A stretch of 64,000 nt of DNA from Streptomyces sp. XM4193 (GTDB taxonomy: Bacteria; Actinomycetota; Actinomycetes; Streptomycetales; Streptomycetaceae). The position numbers were made by a program, and so were the translations under genes. Positions within the stretch are counted from its first letter, which is position 1. Each line of letters starts with the position of its first letter. This document shows positions 41,553-49,576 of this stretch, in pieces. The notes beneath the pieces were generated by a model. That model searched no databases. It was given only the letters and a program-made list of their open reading frames with translations, and had not been told where the DNA came from. Location of the stretch: assembly GCF_023072595.1 (NCBI RefSeq), contig NZ_JALLGK010000003.1, positions 372,001-436,000 on the forward strand, given 5' to 3'.

Positions 41553-41643
41553 CCCGCGCAGCCCCTCGCCGCCATGTCCAAGCGCGAGGGCCTGAGCCAC
41601 ACCCTGGATCGCGGACGGAGTCGAGACCGGCGACTGGGACCCG

Positions 41644-43119
41644 TTAGTTCTTCGTCGATTCCTCCTGGGGCTCCGGTTCGAGGCGGCGGATGCCAAAGTT
41701 GCGGGTGACGGGCGCAAGGTAGGCCAGCAATGCCGAGAAGACGAGGCCGCTCCAGCAGAAGACGGCCCACGGCAGGAAGTCGAAGTTCGCCACGCCCAGC
41801 GTCCCCGCGATGAAGGCGCCCGAGACGGTCCAGGGCATGAGCACCTCGGTGAGGGTGACCGAATCTTCCATGCTCCGCGAGAGGTTGGTCGGGTGCAGGT
41901 TCCGCTTCTTGAAGGCTTCGCCGTAAAGGTCGTTGATGAGGAAGAAGGTGACCAGAGCGTTTGACGTGCCGTTGATGACGGTGAAGCCGGAGAGCAGTGT
42001 GGCCAGCACGAGGCTGCCGGTCGATCGCAATTTGTCGATCAGCTTGCTGATCAGGAGGCGGAGTACGCCGGAGCTCTCCAGTGCCGCGGCGAAGAAGAAA
42101 GCGCAGAACACGAAGAACGCCGGGCTGTACATCGATTGCAGGCCACCGCGGTTGACCAGCTCGGTGAGGGGGCTCGAGACGTCTCCGGGCAGCATGTCAG
42201 TGGTGAAACCGGAGACGGCGGCGTCCAACGTGTCGCCGATGCTGAAGCCCTGGACGAGCACGGCGAGGACGGCGGCGGTCGCCGAGGACAGGAAGAGCAC
42301 GATCAACGGGGGCTTGCGCATGATCGAGCCGACGAGGACCACGGCCGGCGGCAGCAGCAGCACCGGGTGGAGAGTGAAGAGTCCCTGCAACTCGTCGACG
42401 GTGCCGTCGATGACGTCGAGATCGACCGACCCCGCGTCGATCGAGATTCCGGCGATCAGGAAGACCGCGATCGCGAGGACCGACGACGGCACCGCCGTGT
42501 AGAGCATGTGGCGAATGTGCTCGTAGATATTGGCACCGGCCGCCAGTGCGCTCACATTCGTGGTGTCGGAGAGCGGTGAGAGCTTGTCGCCGAAATACGC
42601 TCCCGAAACCACGGCACCGGCGGTGATCGCCAGCGAAATGTCCATCGTGGAGGCGACGCCCATCAGGGCGACGCCGACCGTGCCCGCCGCGCCCCAGGAC
42701 GTTCCCGTGAAGGTGGCCACGATGGCGGTGACGACGAAGGACAGGACGTACAGATACGACGGGTTGATGAGTTGGAGGCCGTAGTCGACCATGAGCGGGA
42801 CGGTGCCCGCGATCATCCAGGTGCCGATCAGCATCCCGATGCTCAGAAGGATGAGGATGCCCGGCAGGGCTCGCTTGATCTTCTCGCCCATGTCCTCGAG
42901 GACCTGATCCAGGCTGACGCCGTGGCAGGCGGAGAAGGCCGTGAACACGACGGCCGCGAATATGAGCATCAGTTCCGCGGGGAATTCCAGGATTCCGATA
43001 CCACCGACGAAGATCACCACGGTGATGACCAACGGAATGAGCGCCACGGCGAGCCGGGGTTGGGGGAGTGAACGGTTCTCAGCCTGGTTGGCCGACGCCG
43101 TGTCCTGTGGGAACTTCAC
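41644..43119 (-). CDS. NhaC-family sodium-coupled transporter
   Basis: 491 residues, ~11 hydrophobic segments, typical NhaC length. Segments such as IVATFTGTSWGAAGTVGVALMG and the GAVVSGAYFGDKLSPLSDTTNVSA motif are hallmarks of the NhaC superfamily. GTG 43119 was chosen for its AGAGGAA five bases upstream. Some NhaC members (MetT type) transport methionine rather than exchanging sodium for protons. The adjacent sulfur-amino-acid-type PLP enzyme, in the same direction 42 bases upstream, makes amino-acid uptake a good possibility. Confidence 0.85.
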   Translation of the reverse strand: MKFPQDTASANQAENRSLPQPRLAVALIPLVITVVIFVGGIGILEFPAELMLIFAAVVFTAFSACHGVSLDQVLEDMGEKIKRALPGILILLSIGMLIGTWMIAGTVPLMVDYGLQLINPSYLYVLSFVVTAIVATFTGTSWGAAGTVGVALMGVASTMDISLAITAGAVVSGAYFGDKLSPLSDTTNVSALAAGANIYEHIRHMLYTAVPSSVLAIAVFLIAGISIDAGSVDLDVIDGTVDELQGLFTLHPVLLLPPAVVLVGSIMRKPPLIVLFLSSATAAVLAVLVQGFSIGDTLDAAVSGFTTDMLPGDVSSPLTELVNRGGLQSMYSPAFFVFCAFFFAAALESSGVLRLLISKLIDKLRSTGSLVLATLLSGFTVINGTSNALVTFFLINDLYGEAFKKRNLHPTNLSRSMEDSVTLTEVLMPWTVSGAFIAGTLGVANFDFLPWAVFCWSGLVFSALLAYLAPVTRNFGIRRLEPEPQEESTKN

Positions 43120-43161
43120 GGTATTCCTCTCAGGCAAGGTGGGTGGTGGCGTGCCGACGCC

Positions 43162-44319
43162 TCAGTGGGCGAGCCGGGTGAAGGCCCGGTCGAGATCCTC
43201 GGTCTGGCTCTGCGCACCCTCAAGTCCTACGGAGAGCCGGATCAGGCCGGGCCACGGGGCGGAGATCGGGTCGTCGGTGGAGCGCGTTGGTGACGTCACG
43301 AGGCTCTCGTAGCCGCCCCAGCTCGGGCCGATCCGAAAGAGGCTCAGGGCGTCGACGAACCGGGAGATCCGCGCGAAGGTGCCCTCCCGCAGTTCGAAGC
43401 TGAGCAGTCCGGAGAAGCCGCTGAACTGGGAGGTGATCACGCCCTCGTCCGGGCGGTGGTCAACGTACGGGTGATGGACGGAGACGACCTCGGGGTGCGT
43501 GCAGAGGTAGTCGATGACGCTCAGTGCGTTGCGTTGGTGCTGCTCCATCCGCAGCGGAAGGGTCCGCAATCCGCGGAGGACGAGGGATGCCTCCATCGCG
43601 GACATGACAGCACCGAACAACTGGTGGCCCTGGTAGAAGAGTTCGCGGAGAAGTTCCCGAGAGCCGATCACCGCACCGCCAATGACGTCACTGTGTCCGC
43701 CGATGTACTTGGTCAGAGAGTGGACGACGAGGTCCACGCCGGCCGCGAGCGGCTTCTGGAAGAGCGGTGTGGACCAGGTGTTGTCCATGACAGTGCGGAT
43801 GCCGTGGCGTCGCGCGGTCGTGGCCAACGCCTGGACGTCCACGACTTTCATCAGCATGGTTCCCGGGCTCTCGACGTAGATGAGCACCGTGTTCTCCCGG
43901 ATGTGCTCCTCGGCGTCGGTGGCCGGGTCGGTAAGGATCGTGTGCTCGACCCCGAAGCGCTCAAGGTGTTGGGCGAGTTCGATCGTCGGGCCATAGATCG
44001 TGTTGACGAAGAGCACGTGATCACCGCTGCGGAGCAAGCCGGCGAGGACGGCGCTGATCGCGCCCATACCGGAGGCGAAGCACTTTGCGGCCTCGCCCCC
44101 CTCGAGCAGGGCGAGACGCTCCTCGAGGAAGGCAACCGTCGGGTTGGTTCCCCTGCTGTAGACGAAGTTCTCGTGCTCGGCGGCCTGCTGCCGTACGAAC
44201 TCCTCGAAGGACGGCTTGGTGAAGAGGCTGGTCTGATAGATCGGGGGCGCCACGGCACCGGGTTCGGCCCCCGGTCCGTCCCATGCGCCCATACAGATCT
44301 GCTGGTCGGTGCTGTTCAC
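43162..44319 (-). CDS. Cys/Met-metabolism PLP enzyme (trans-sulfuration family)
   Basis: 385 residues. PLP-binding Lys204 lies in VHSLTKYIGGHSD; the Tyr/Arg of YSRGTNPTVAFLE and the CFASGMGAISAVLAGLL region bind phosphate; DNTWSTPLFQKPLAAG contains the ring-binding Asp. Candidates are cystathionine gamma-synthase, cystathionine beta-lyase or methionine gamma-lyase; sequence alone does not separate them. The GTG start has GGAGG six bases upstream. It precedes the NhaC transporter gene and is divergent from a FadR-type regulator, suggesting an inducible degradative unit. Confidence 0.88.
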   Translation of the reverse strand: MNSTDQQICMGAWDGPGAEPGAVAPPIYQTSLFTKPSFEEFVRQQAAEHENFVYSRGTNPTVAFLEERLALLEGGEAAKCFASGMGAISAVLAGLLRSGDHVLFVNTIYGPTIELAQHLERFGVEHTILTDPATDAEEHIRENTVLIYVESPGTMLMKVVDVQALATTARRHGIRTVMDNTWSTPLFQKPLAAGVDLVVHSLTKYIGGHSDVIGGAVIGSRELLRELFYQGHQLFGAVMSAMEASLVLRGLRTLPLRMEQHQRNALSVIDYLCTHPEVVSVHHPYVDHRPDEGVITSQFSGFSGLLSFELREGTFARISRFVDALSLFRIGPSWGGYESLVTSPTRSTDDPISAPWPGLIRLSVGLEGAQSQTEDLDRAFTRLAH

Positions 44320-44386
44320 CTGCACCCTCCGTAGCGGCCTTGCGTGCGAGCGGCGACGGGTCTCTCGCATGCCGCCGAACGGAGGA

Positions 44387-44403
44387 AGCTTGTAATATAA
44401 GCT
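44387..44403. promoter_or_regulatory. palindrome in the PLP enzyme/FadR regulator promoter region
   Basis: AGCTT-GTAATAT-AAGCT, 5-bp arms around an AT-only-like centre; the only AT-rich spot in the 200-base divergent gap. On both strands it also provides -10-like hexamers (TAATAT, TATATT). Candidate operator of the adjacent GntR-type protein. Confidence 0.5.
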
Positions 44404-44519
44404 GCTACGCAGTCAACACTTCCCGGCCCACGCATACGCTCGGCATTGGCCCGTACACACCACGCAAGCCGCTGAGTAGGCTCACGAGCGAAGACCAATT
44501 CGACTGAGGAGCAACCGCT

Positions 44520-45308
44520 TTGGGAGACACGGCGAAGGGAGCGCCCGCGCCGAGAACGGCGCGGCGCGGTGCGATGCGCGCACAGCCACGTTCGCTGACC
44601 GCCCAGGTCGTGGAGTTCATCGAGGAACTGTGCGTGGGCCCGGACGTCACACCAGGCGATCAGCTTCCTCCGGAAGGTGAGCTCGCGGCGCGGTTCGGGG
44701 TGAGTCGGGTGGTTCTCAGGGAGGCGATGAAGACCCTTGAGGCGCGCGGCCTGGTCCAGCGCCGCCAGGGCAAGCCGGCTGTCGTCGCCTCGCCGAACGC
44801 TCTGCCGGTGGAGGAGTTCGTCGCGCTCGCATTCCTGCGCGACAAACGCGCCCTCATGGAGTTCACCGAGATCCGCACGGCGCTTGAGGTGCACGGCGCC
44901 CGACTCGCCGCGCAGCGCATCGCGGGACCGGAGGAGCCGCAGACTCGGCCGCACATCGCGCGCGCCCGTGAGGCGATCGCCGAGCAGCGCGCCAACCCGC
45001 TCGACATGCCCACCCGAATACGCACGGACTTCGCCTTCCACCAGGCACTGGTGGCGGCCTCTGGCAACATCAGCCTGACCCAGATCCTGGACGCCCTGGA
45101 GCGCTCACTCGCCAAGAGCCGTGAGGAGAGCCATCGGCGCTACCTCGCCACAGGGGCCGATCCGGCGAGCTCGGCCACCGAACACGAGGAGCTGCTCGAC
45201 GCCGTGTTGACCGGTGATCCGGCGCAAGCGGTCGCGGCGATGGAGCACCACCTTCACGTCACGTTGCGGGAGATTGAGAGCCGCCCCGAGGGGGACGAGG
45301 CCGAGTAG
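44520..45308 (+). CDS. FadR-subfamily GntR regulator
   Basis: 262 residues from a TTG start with GAGGAG upstream (ATG 44574 would also keep the domain). Residues ~25-95: winged helix with DQLPPEGELAARFGVSRVVLREAMKTLEARGLVQRRQGK. Residues ~110-250: FCD ligand domain with metal-site histidines in TDFAFHQALVAASGN and AAMEHHLHVTLREIE. Probably controls the divergent PLP enzyme/NhaC genes in response to a carboxylate or amino acid. Confidence 0.9.
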   Translation: MGDTAKGAPAPRTARRGAMRAQPRSLTAQVVEFIEELCVGPDVTPGDQLPPEGELAARFGVSRVVLREAMKTLEARGLVQRRQGKPAVVASPNALPVEEFVALAFLRDKRALMEFTEIRTALEVHGARLAAQRIAGPEEPQTRPHIARAREAIAEQRANPLDMPTRIRTDFAFHQALVAASGNISLTQILDALERSLAKSREESHRRYLATGADPASSATEHEELLDAVLTGDPAQAVAAMEHHLHVTLREIESRPEGDEAE

Positions 45309-45437
45309 CCCGGCGCGGTGCGTCAGTTCGCGACTGCCCCTGCGTGCCATTGATACGGGCGAAACAGCCGTCGCCCGAAGCGCCTCCGCCCGGCTCACGC
45401 TGATCGGAAGCACCCTGGCAGTCGCGTACCGTGCGAG

Positions 45438-45477
45438 TCCCAAGCTCAGAGCGCGAGTTCGATTCTCGTCACCCGCT
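45438..45477 (+). repeat. 3' end of a tRNA-Gly gene (attachment-site remnant)
   Basis: Starting at the anticodon loop (TCCCAAGCTC), through the T arm GCGAGTTCGATTCTCGT to the acceptor CACCCGC, this matches the 3' half of a tRNA-Gly with anticodon CCC. The 5' half is absent, so it is not a functional tRNA. Such fragments mark att sites of integrative elements. It lies in the 345-base gap between the FadR-type gene and the lipoprotein gene. Confidence 0.7.
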
Positions 45478-45591
45478 CTGTACGGAACCCCCGGGTCGGC
45501 GAGCTGGACCGGCGCCTGCCCCACCTGTCACCGCTGCATGCCGGGCCCCGCACCAACATGACCAAGCACTACTCGTCGTACGGCGGTAGTT

Positions 45592-45633
45592 GCACGTGTG
45601 CCCCCTCCCGGCGACAAGAGGGGGCACACGTGC
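45592..45633. terminator. strong terminator after the DUF4232 lipoprotein gene
   Basis: Perfect 16-bp stem, arms GCACGTGTGCCCCCTC and GAGGGGGCACACGTGC, 10-nt loop, 20 bases beyond the minus-strand stop. Confidence 0.85.
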
Positions 45634-45653
45634 GTTACGGGGCTGTCAGCGGG

Positions 45654-46325
45654 TCAGTTGGCGCCGCCCTGGCCGGCGCTGCCGATTGGGCCGATCTTCA
45701 CCGAGGCGTCGGGCTTGTCGGTGACGGGCAGTGTGCCGTCGCCCGGCCACTTGAGGGTGACGGACTTCCGCTCGCCGGGCGGCGTCACGACGAGCTCCTG
45801 GACCTTGACTCCGGAGCCACCGGACGCGTTCTCGGGGTAGCTGATCGCGAAGTACGTCTCCTTGCCGTCCTTCAGGACGGTGTGGGTGGGCTCCTGGCCG
45901 CTGCGCTTCGCGGAAATGGAACCCTCGGAGGTGTTGAGGTCGACGCCCGCGTACCCGCCGACGGCGCAGTCACGGCCACCGCCGTTCTTGAGCGTCACCG
46001 TGACGGTCTTCGTGCTGTCCCCGCCGATGGTGGAGTCCTGGGCGGTGATCTCCAGCTCGTCGGTGCTGCACGTGTCGGGCTTGCCCTTGTCGCCGGAGTC
46101 GGAGTCGGAGCCGGAGCCGGAGTCCGCGTCGGGCTCAGCGGCCGGGTCCTGCTCGTCGGATTCCCCGTCCGACGAATCCTTCCCATCGTCCTTGCCGGAG
46201 TCCTGCGAAGAGGCACTGGACGACGCGTTGTCGTCCTTCGCGTTGTCGCTGTCGCCGCCGCACGCGGTGAGCGACACGCTCGCGGCCACGGCGAGGGCAG
46301 CGAAGGTGAGTTTGTGCACGCGCAT
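45654..46325 (-). CDS. DUF4232-type lipoprotein
   Basis: 223 residues. A lipoprotein signal with SLTACGG (Cys at about 22) precedes a ~60-residue Ser/Asp/Gly/Lys linker, then a DUF4232-like beta-domain of ~140 residues. CSTDELEITAQDSTIG and GGRDCAVGGYAGVDL give the two conserved cysteines, likely a disulfide. These surface lipoproteins are abundant in streptomycetes; function unknown. It sits inside the scar zone, between the two tRNA-like fragments. Confidence 0.85.
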   Translation of the reverse strand: MRVHKLTFAALAVAASVSLTACGGDSDNAKDDNASSSASSQDSGKDDGKDSSDGESDEQDPAAEPDADSGSGSDSDSGDKGKPDTCSTDELEITAQDSTIGGDSTKTVTVTLKNGGGRDCAVGGYAGVDLNTSEGSISAKRSGQEPTHTVLKDGKETYFAISYPENASGGSGVKVQELVVTPPGERKSVTLKWPGDGTLPVTDKPDASVKIGPIGSAGQGGAN

Positions 46326-46542
46326 TGTTCGTTCCCCAAAGTCTTACCGGTGGACGGACGCCCGGTTCAGGTCATTGCGGGCGTTCCTTTCTGTTCTGTC
46401 ACGGCATGGCCCCGACCCGGTCGCTCCTGCCCTTCCCTTGGCACATGAAACTGCTTCGGCGGGCGGATCCGCCTCGATCCGCGCCCGTCCACCGAGGGGA
46501 AACCTGTGGACCGGCGTCCGCCGCGCGCGGCAGGCTGACGCG

Positions 46543-46620
46543 ATGGTCAACCGACGGTTGGCCAGGGTCTCGCGCTACCTCTCGCGGCATCTGCGGCACG
46601 AGCCGCAGCGCATCGGAAAC
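46543..46620 (+). pseudogene. truncated kptA (RNA 2'-phosphotransferase) 5' end
   Basis: The first ~25 codons read VNRRLARVSRYLSRHLRHEP then QRIG, the well-conserved N-terminus of Tpt1/KptA proteins, which remove splice-junction 2'-phosphate from RNA using NAD. Immediately afterwards similarity stops, and a tRNA-like fragment follows ~55 bases later. The remaining ~150 residues of the enzyme are missing. The open frame runs on without family sequence to 46938, so a nonsense product is possible. Confidence 0.65.
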
Positions 46621-46676
46621 GGCGGCGTGGGCACCCACGACGCGTGCGCCCACGTGTCCCTTTGCGCTGCGGTGAC

Positions 46677-46718
46677 TACCCGGCTTGGAGCGCGAGTTCT
46701 GTTCTCGTTGCCCGATGC
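46677..46718 (+). repeat. diverged copy of the tRNA-Gly 3' fragment
   Basis: Shares GAGCGCGAGTTC, TTCTCGT and CCCG, in the same order and spacing as the 45438 fragment, and both are followed by GTACGGA. Same orientation, about 1.24 kb apart. It looks like a decayed second att copy. Confidence 0.5.
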
Positions 46719-46768
46719 GTACGGAGCGCGGAGGGCGACGGCCTGGGGTTCGAGGCGGCTGGTGCGCA

Positions 46769-47335
46769 ACCGGACCCACCGGTGGGGCGGATGCCCAACG
46801 GCCCGAACTCGTCGAAGGCGAAGGCGAAGGCGAAGGCACGGTCCGGGAGTTGCTCCAGAACCTCCTCAACGCGGTCCAGCTTCGTGTCCCGTGCGGGATC
46901 GGGGGACTTCTTCCAGGTTCTGGTCCGCGGGAAGGTGATGCCGCGTCGGGCGAGCAGGCAGCGCAGGGCCTCGCGGGTGGTGGTCGCCTGGATGGCGAAG
47001 TCCTCGTCATCAGGGGTGAGTTGGCGGGGACGGCCTCCCGCCCACTGAGGGTCCAGGCACGCCAGGCCGATCTCGTTGAACCTGTGGATCAGGCCCCGGA
47101 CAGTGTCCTCGTGGGCCTGTACAAACTGGGCGATCACGGGGACTCGGTTCCCGCCGGCAGAAGCCGGCAGCATCATCGTGCGCCGGTAGCGCACCGTGCT
47201 GGTGCTGCCCCGGCGCACGATCTGCTGCAGCTTCTGCCCCTCCTGGTCGGTGACTCTGCGTACACAGCCGGGCTCGGCCACCGGGCCTCCCACAGTCGGA
47301 CCGGACGTCACCGACCATCCAACCGTCATGATCAC
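46769..47335 (-). pseudogene. decayed IS630-family transposase
   Basis: About 189 residues of similarity: the N-terminal helix-turn-helix region (VTDQEGQKLQQIVRRG, then VIAQFVQAHEDTVRGLIHRFNEIG) and the GRPRQLTPDDEDFAI linker are kept. The sequence then jumps to REALRCLLARRGITF, so the part normally between these appears deleted. The catalytic domain ends after AFDEFGPLGIRPTGGS, which holds only the first Asp of the DDE triad. The insertion AFAFAFAF reflects a hexamer expansion. Not functional. Confidence 0.75.
46813..46836. repeat. hexanucleotide microsatellite (CGAAGG)x4
   Basis: Four exact CGAAGG units inside the decayed transposase, encoding alternating Ala-Phe on the minus strand; probably replication slippage after loss of selection. 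Confidence 0.85.
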
Positions 47336-47364
47336 CGACCCGGCGAGCCTCTGTGGTCAGAGCA

Positions 47365-47562
47365 CTAGTCGTCCTGCTTGATGAGGTCGACGAAGGCGGC
47401 CCACTCTGCGGGGGAGAAGGTGAAGGCGCCACGGGTGCGGTCCTTGCTGTCGCCGACCGCGACGAGGCCGTCAGCCGTCAGCTGGGTCTCCAGGCAGTTG
47501 CCGCTGCCTCCGTTGGAATAGCTCGACTTGTGCCACAGATGTACGGGCAGATCCTGTCGCAT
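47365..47562 (-). CDS. DUF397 protein
   Basis: 65 residues, normal for DUF397. WHKSSYSNGGSGNCLETQL and TRGAFTFSPAEWAAFVDLIK are diagnostic. DUF397 proteins are typically encoded after an XRE/DUF5753 regulator, as here with a 9-base gap, and behave as its partner in BldB/WhiJ-like developmental switches. The stop codon lies within ACTAGT at the apparent edge of the IS630 remnant, so the last codons may have been altered by the insertion. Confidence 0.9.
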   Translation of the reverse strand: MRQDLPVHLWHKSSYSNGGSGNCLETQLTADGLVAVGDSKDRTRGAFTFSPAEWAAFVDLIKQDD

Positions 47563-47571
47563 GCTGTTCCC

Positions 47572-48435
47572 CTACTTCTCGAATTCCGCCGCCACGGCAG
47601 AGATCAGGTCCATGGACTGCGGTGAGGATAGCGCTTGGGTCCGCAACTGCTCAGCCGCAAGCCGGTAGGGCTGGAGGCCCGTCTCCTCCTCGATGAACAC
47701 CCTGCTCTGCTTCTGTTCGAGAAACACGATGTCCATGTCGGCTGGAGCCGGATAGGTGAAGAGCCGGAAGCTGCCGTCGGTGCCCGAGTGGGCCCCCGAG
47801 GCGAACGGGATCACCTGGATGGACAGTTGAGGTGGCTCGCTCAGCTCGACCAGCTTCCGTAGCTGGGTCGCCATTGCCTGGCGGCTGCCGACCTGCCGCC
47901 GCAGCACGGCCTCGTCCAGCAGGCAGATGATGCGCGGGGCGTTGTCGCCGTCCAGCAACTTCTGTCTGTCGAGGCGTACTTGGACAGAGTGGTCGACCGA
48001 AGGGCTGTACGGCGTGGGGAAGCTGCTGATCATCGCTCGCGCGTACTCCTCGGTCTGAAACAGACCGGGGATGACGATGGCCTCGTACTCGAAGATCTGC
48101 GAGGCGGTGGACTCCAACTCGATGAGTTCCTGGAGCTTGGGCGTCAGCAGATCGCTCTGCTGTTGCCACCAACCTCGTTTCCGGCTGTTGCGGTTGAGTT
48201 CGACGAGGGCGGTGCGGAACTTCTCGTCCGTCACGCCGTACTCGTCGAGCAGCGCGACGAGTTCGAGCCTGCTCAGCCCTGTCTTGCCCGCCTCGACTCG
48301 GCTGACCTTCGTGTCGCTTCCGTCGATGGCCTCCGCGGCCTGCTGCTGGGAGACCGCTGCTTGCTCGCGCAGGCGTCGCAGTTCCATGCCAAGGCGCATC
48401 CGGCGCACCGTCGTTACTGGTCGGCCCACGGCCAC
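47572..48435 (-). CDS. XRE-family regulator with DUF5753 domain
   Basis: 287 residues. Helix-turn-helix at ~14-70 (LRRLREQAAVSQQQAAEAIDGSDTKVSRVEAGKTGLSR). The DUF5753 domain covers ~95-280 (SQIFEYEAIVIPGLFQTEEYARAMI, then LLDEAVLRRQVGSRQAMATQL and FASGAHSGTDGSFRLFTYP). Many Streptomyces genomes have tens of such proteins paired with DUF397. GTG 48435 has GGAGA six bases upstream. Divergent from an anti-sigma-like ATPase gene; the four genes resemble the known whiJ/abaA-type modules. Confidence 0.92.
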   Translation of the reverse strand: MAVGRPVTTVRRMRLGMELRRLREQAAVSQQQAAEAIDGSDTKVSRVEAGKTGLSRLELVALLDEYGVTDEKFRTALVELNRNSRKRGWWQQQSDLLTPKLQELIELESTASQIFEYEAIVIPGLFQTEEYARAMISSFPTPYSPSVDHSVQVRLDRQKLLDGDNAPRIICLLDEAVLRRQVGSRQAMATQLRKLVELSEPPQLSIQVIPFASGAHSGTDGSFRLFTYPAPADMDIVFLEQKQSRVFIEEETGLQPYRLAAEQLRTQALSSPQSMDLISAVAAEFEK

Positions 48436-48665
48436 TCCCTGCTCTCCGAACGTGGCTGGCCAGTCTGCCGCATGGGTCTCTTCCTCCGACCGGTGATTGA
48501 TCGAACTTCAGAGCGGTCGCGGCGAATCGCAGATTTGCGATGAAGCGACTTGCGGTGCGTCGGATGGTGCATCACTCTGAACTTGCTGACGCAGCGCGCT
48601 CATTGGAATACGGAGCGTCTCGGGCTGTGTCGATGCCTGCCTGCACTCATGCGTTTGGAGAGTCG

Positions 48666-49094
48666 ATGACCGTCACTGCGCACGCGGCCGACGAGAGGCG
48701 TGACTTCTCACGGGAACTGGTTGCTCAACCCTCCGGGATCGAGTTCTGGAGGCGCCAAGTCGCGCATTTGGTGCGGGAGTTGGGTGGTGATCCGGGTGCG
48801 GTGGCGGTTGCACGGCTCGGGGTGTCGGAGCTGCTGAGCAACGTGTGCAAGCACGTGGGGGACCGGCGGTGCCGTCTGGAGGTGGAACGGGAGGGGGCGG
48901 GTGTCTGTGTACGGCTCTTCGACCGTTCGCCGCAGGTGCCGGCCGTGCGCGTGCCGAGGTGGGACGCCGAGGAGGGCAGAGGGCTGTGGCTCCTGCGCGA
49001 GATGGCGGACGCGCTCGGCTACACCTGTGTGCCGGACGGCAAGTGGGTGTGGTTCCGCTGTCTGTTGGTCACTGCGCGCGGGCACGCCCGGTGA
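48666..49094 (+). CDS. RsbW-like ATP-binding (HATPase) protein
   Basis: 142 residues. The GHKL fold is indicated by VARLGVSELLSNVCKHVGD (N-box) and VRLFDRSPQVPAVR (G1-like) with EEGRGLWLLREMADALGY (G2-like). Single-domain proteins of this kind are anti-sigma factor or AbaA-OrfA-like regulators. GGAGAG precedes ATG 48666. It is coupled to the next gene by GTGA. Confidence 0.85.
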   Translation: MTVTAHAADERRDFSRELVAQPSGIEFWRRQVAHLVRELGGDPGAVAVARLGVSELLSNVCKHVGDRRCRLEVEREGAGVCVRLFDRSPQVPAVRVPRWDAEEGRGLWLLREMADALGYTCVPDGKWVWFRCLLVTARGHAR

Positions 49095-49459
49095 CCCGGC
49101 GGCGCGCGTACCGCGCGGAGTTCGTCGCCTATCAGGGTGAGCCGGAGCCTCGGATGTACCACCTCGGTGAGGCGTTCTCCACCAGCGTTGTCGAGGTCCA
49201 ACACTGGGCCTGTGAAAGGGCGTTGAGCATCGCGGCCGTCCTCGGGCCGGGCTCGGCGGACGGCGGGGAGGTCGCGGCGTTCCACGACTGGAGCCGTAGG
49301 TCGACCGAGGAGCGCACCCGGGCCCGGCTGCTGTGCGGCCACGTCGTCGCCCACGCGTACGTCGACGCGGACTGCACCTGGGAGTTCTCGCTCCGGCCGG
49401 TGCCCTACCCGGCCTCGGGGCCGGGCCGACCGCCGGGCTGCGCGGGGGAGTCGGAGTGA
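49091..49459 (+). CDS. hypothetical protein of the XRE/ATPase module
   Basis: 122 residues from GTG overlapping the previous stop. No signal or membrane segment. A stretch YHLGEAFSTSVVEVQHWACERA and a C-terminal AHAYVDADCTWEFSLRPVPYP are its conserved-looking parts; both are similar in feel to small partners of AbaA-like modules. I do not recognise a domain. Confidence 0.65.
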   Translation: MTRRRAYRAEFVAYQGEPEPRMYHLGEAFSTSVVEVQHWACERALSIAAVLGPGSADGGEVAAFHDWSRRSTEERTRARLLCGHVVAHAYVDADCTWEFSLRPVPYPASGPGRPPGCAGESE

Positions 49460-49576
49460 CGGCCCGGCGAGGTCCGGGCGCCAACACACCTGCCGTACGC
49501 GGGCGTTGGGCGCTTCGCCCCGGCGGACGCACAAATCCTGTGGGCGGGTGCGCGGTGCACTGCTAGCTTCGCGGCA

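Noticed and set aside
41924-43934. Possible TTA codons in the NhaC and PLP enzyme genes
   Set aside because: The TAA trinucleotides at 41924 and 43932 are not in the reading frame of the minus-strand genes (they fall across codon boundaries), so these genes do not need bldA on this account.
45438-45477. Functional tRNA-Gly gene
   Set aside because: Only the part from the anticodon loop to the acceptor 3' strand is present; no 5' acceptor, D arm or 5' anticodon strand precedes it.
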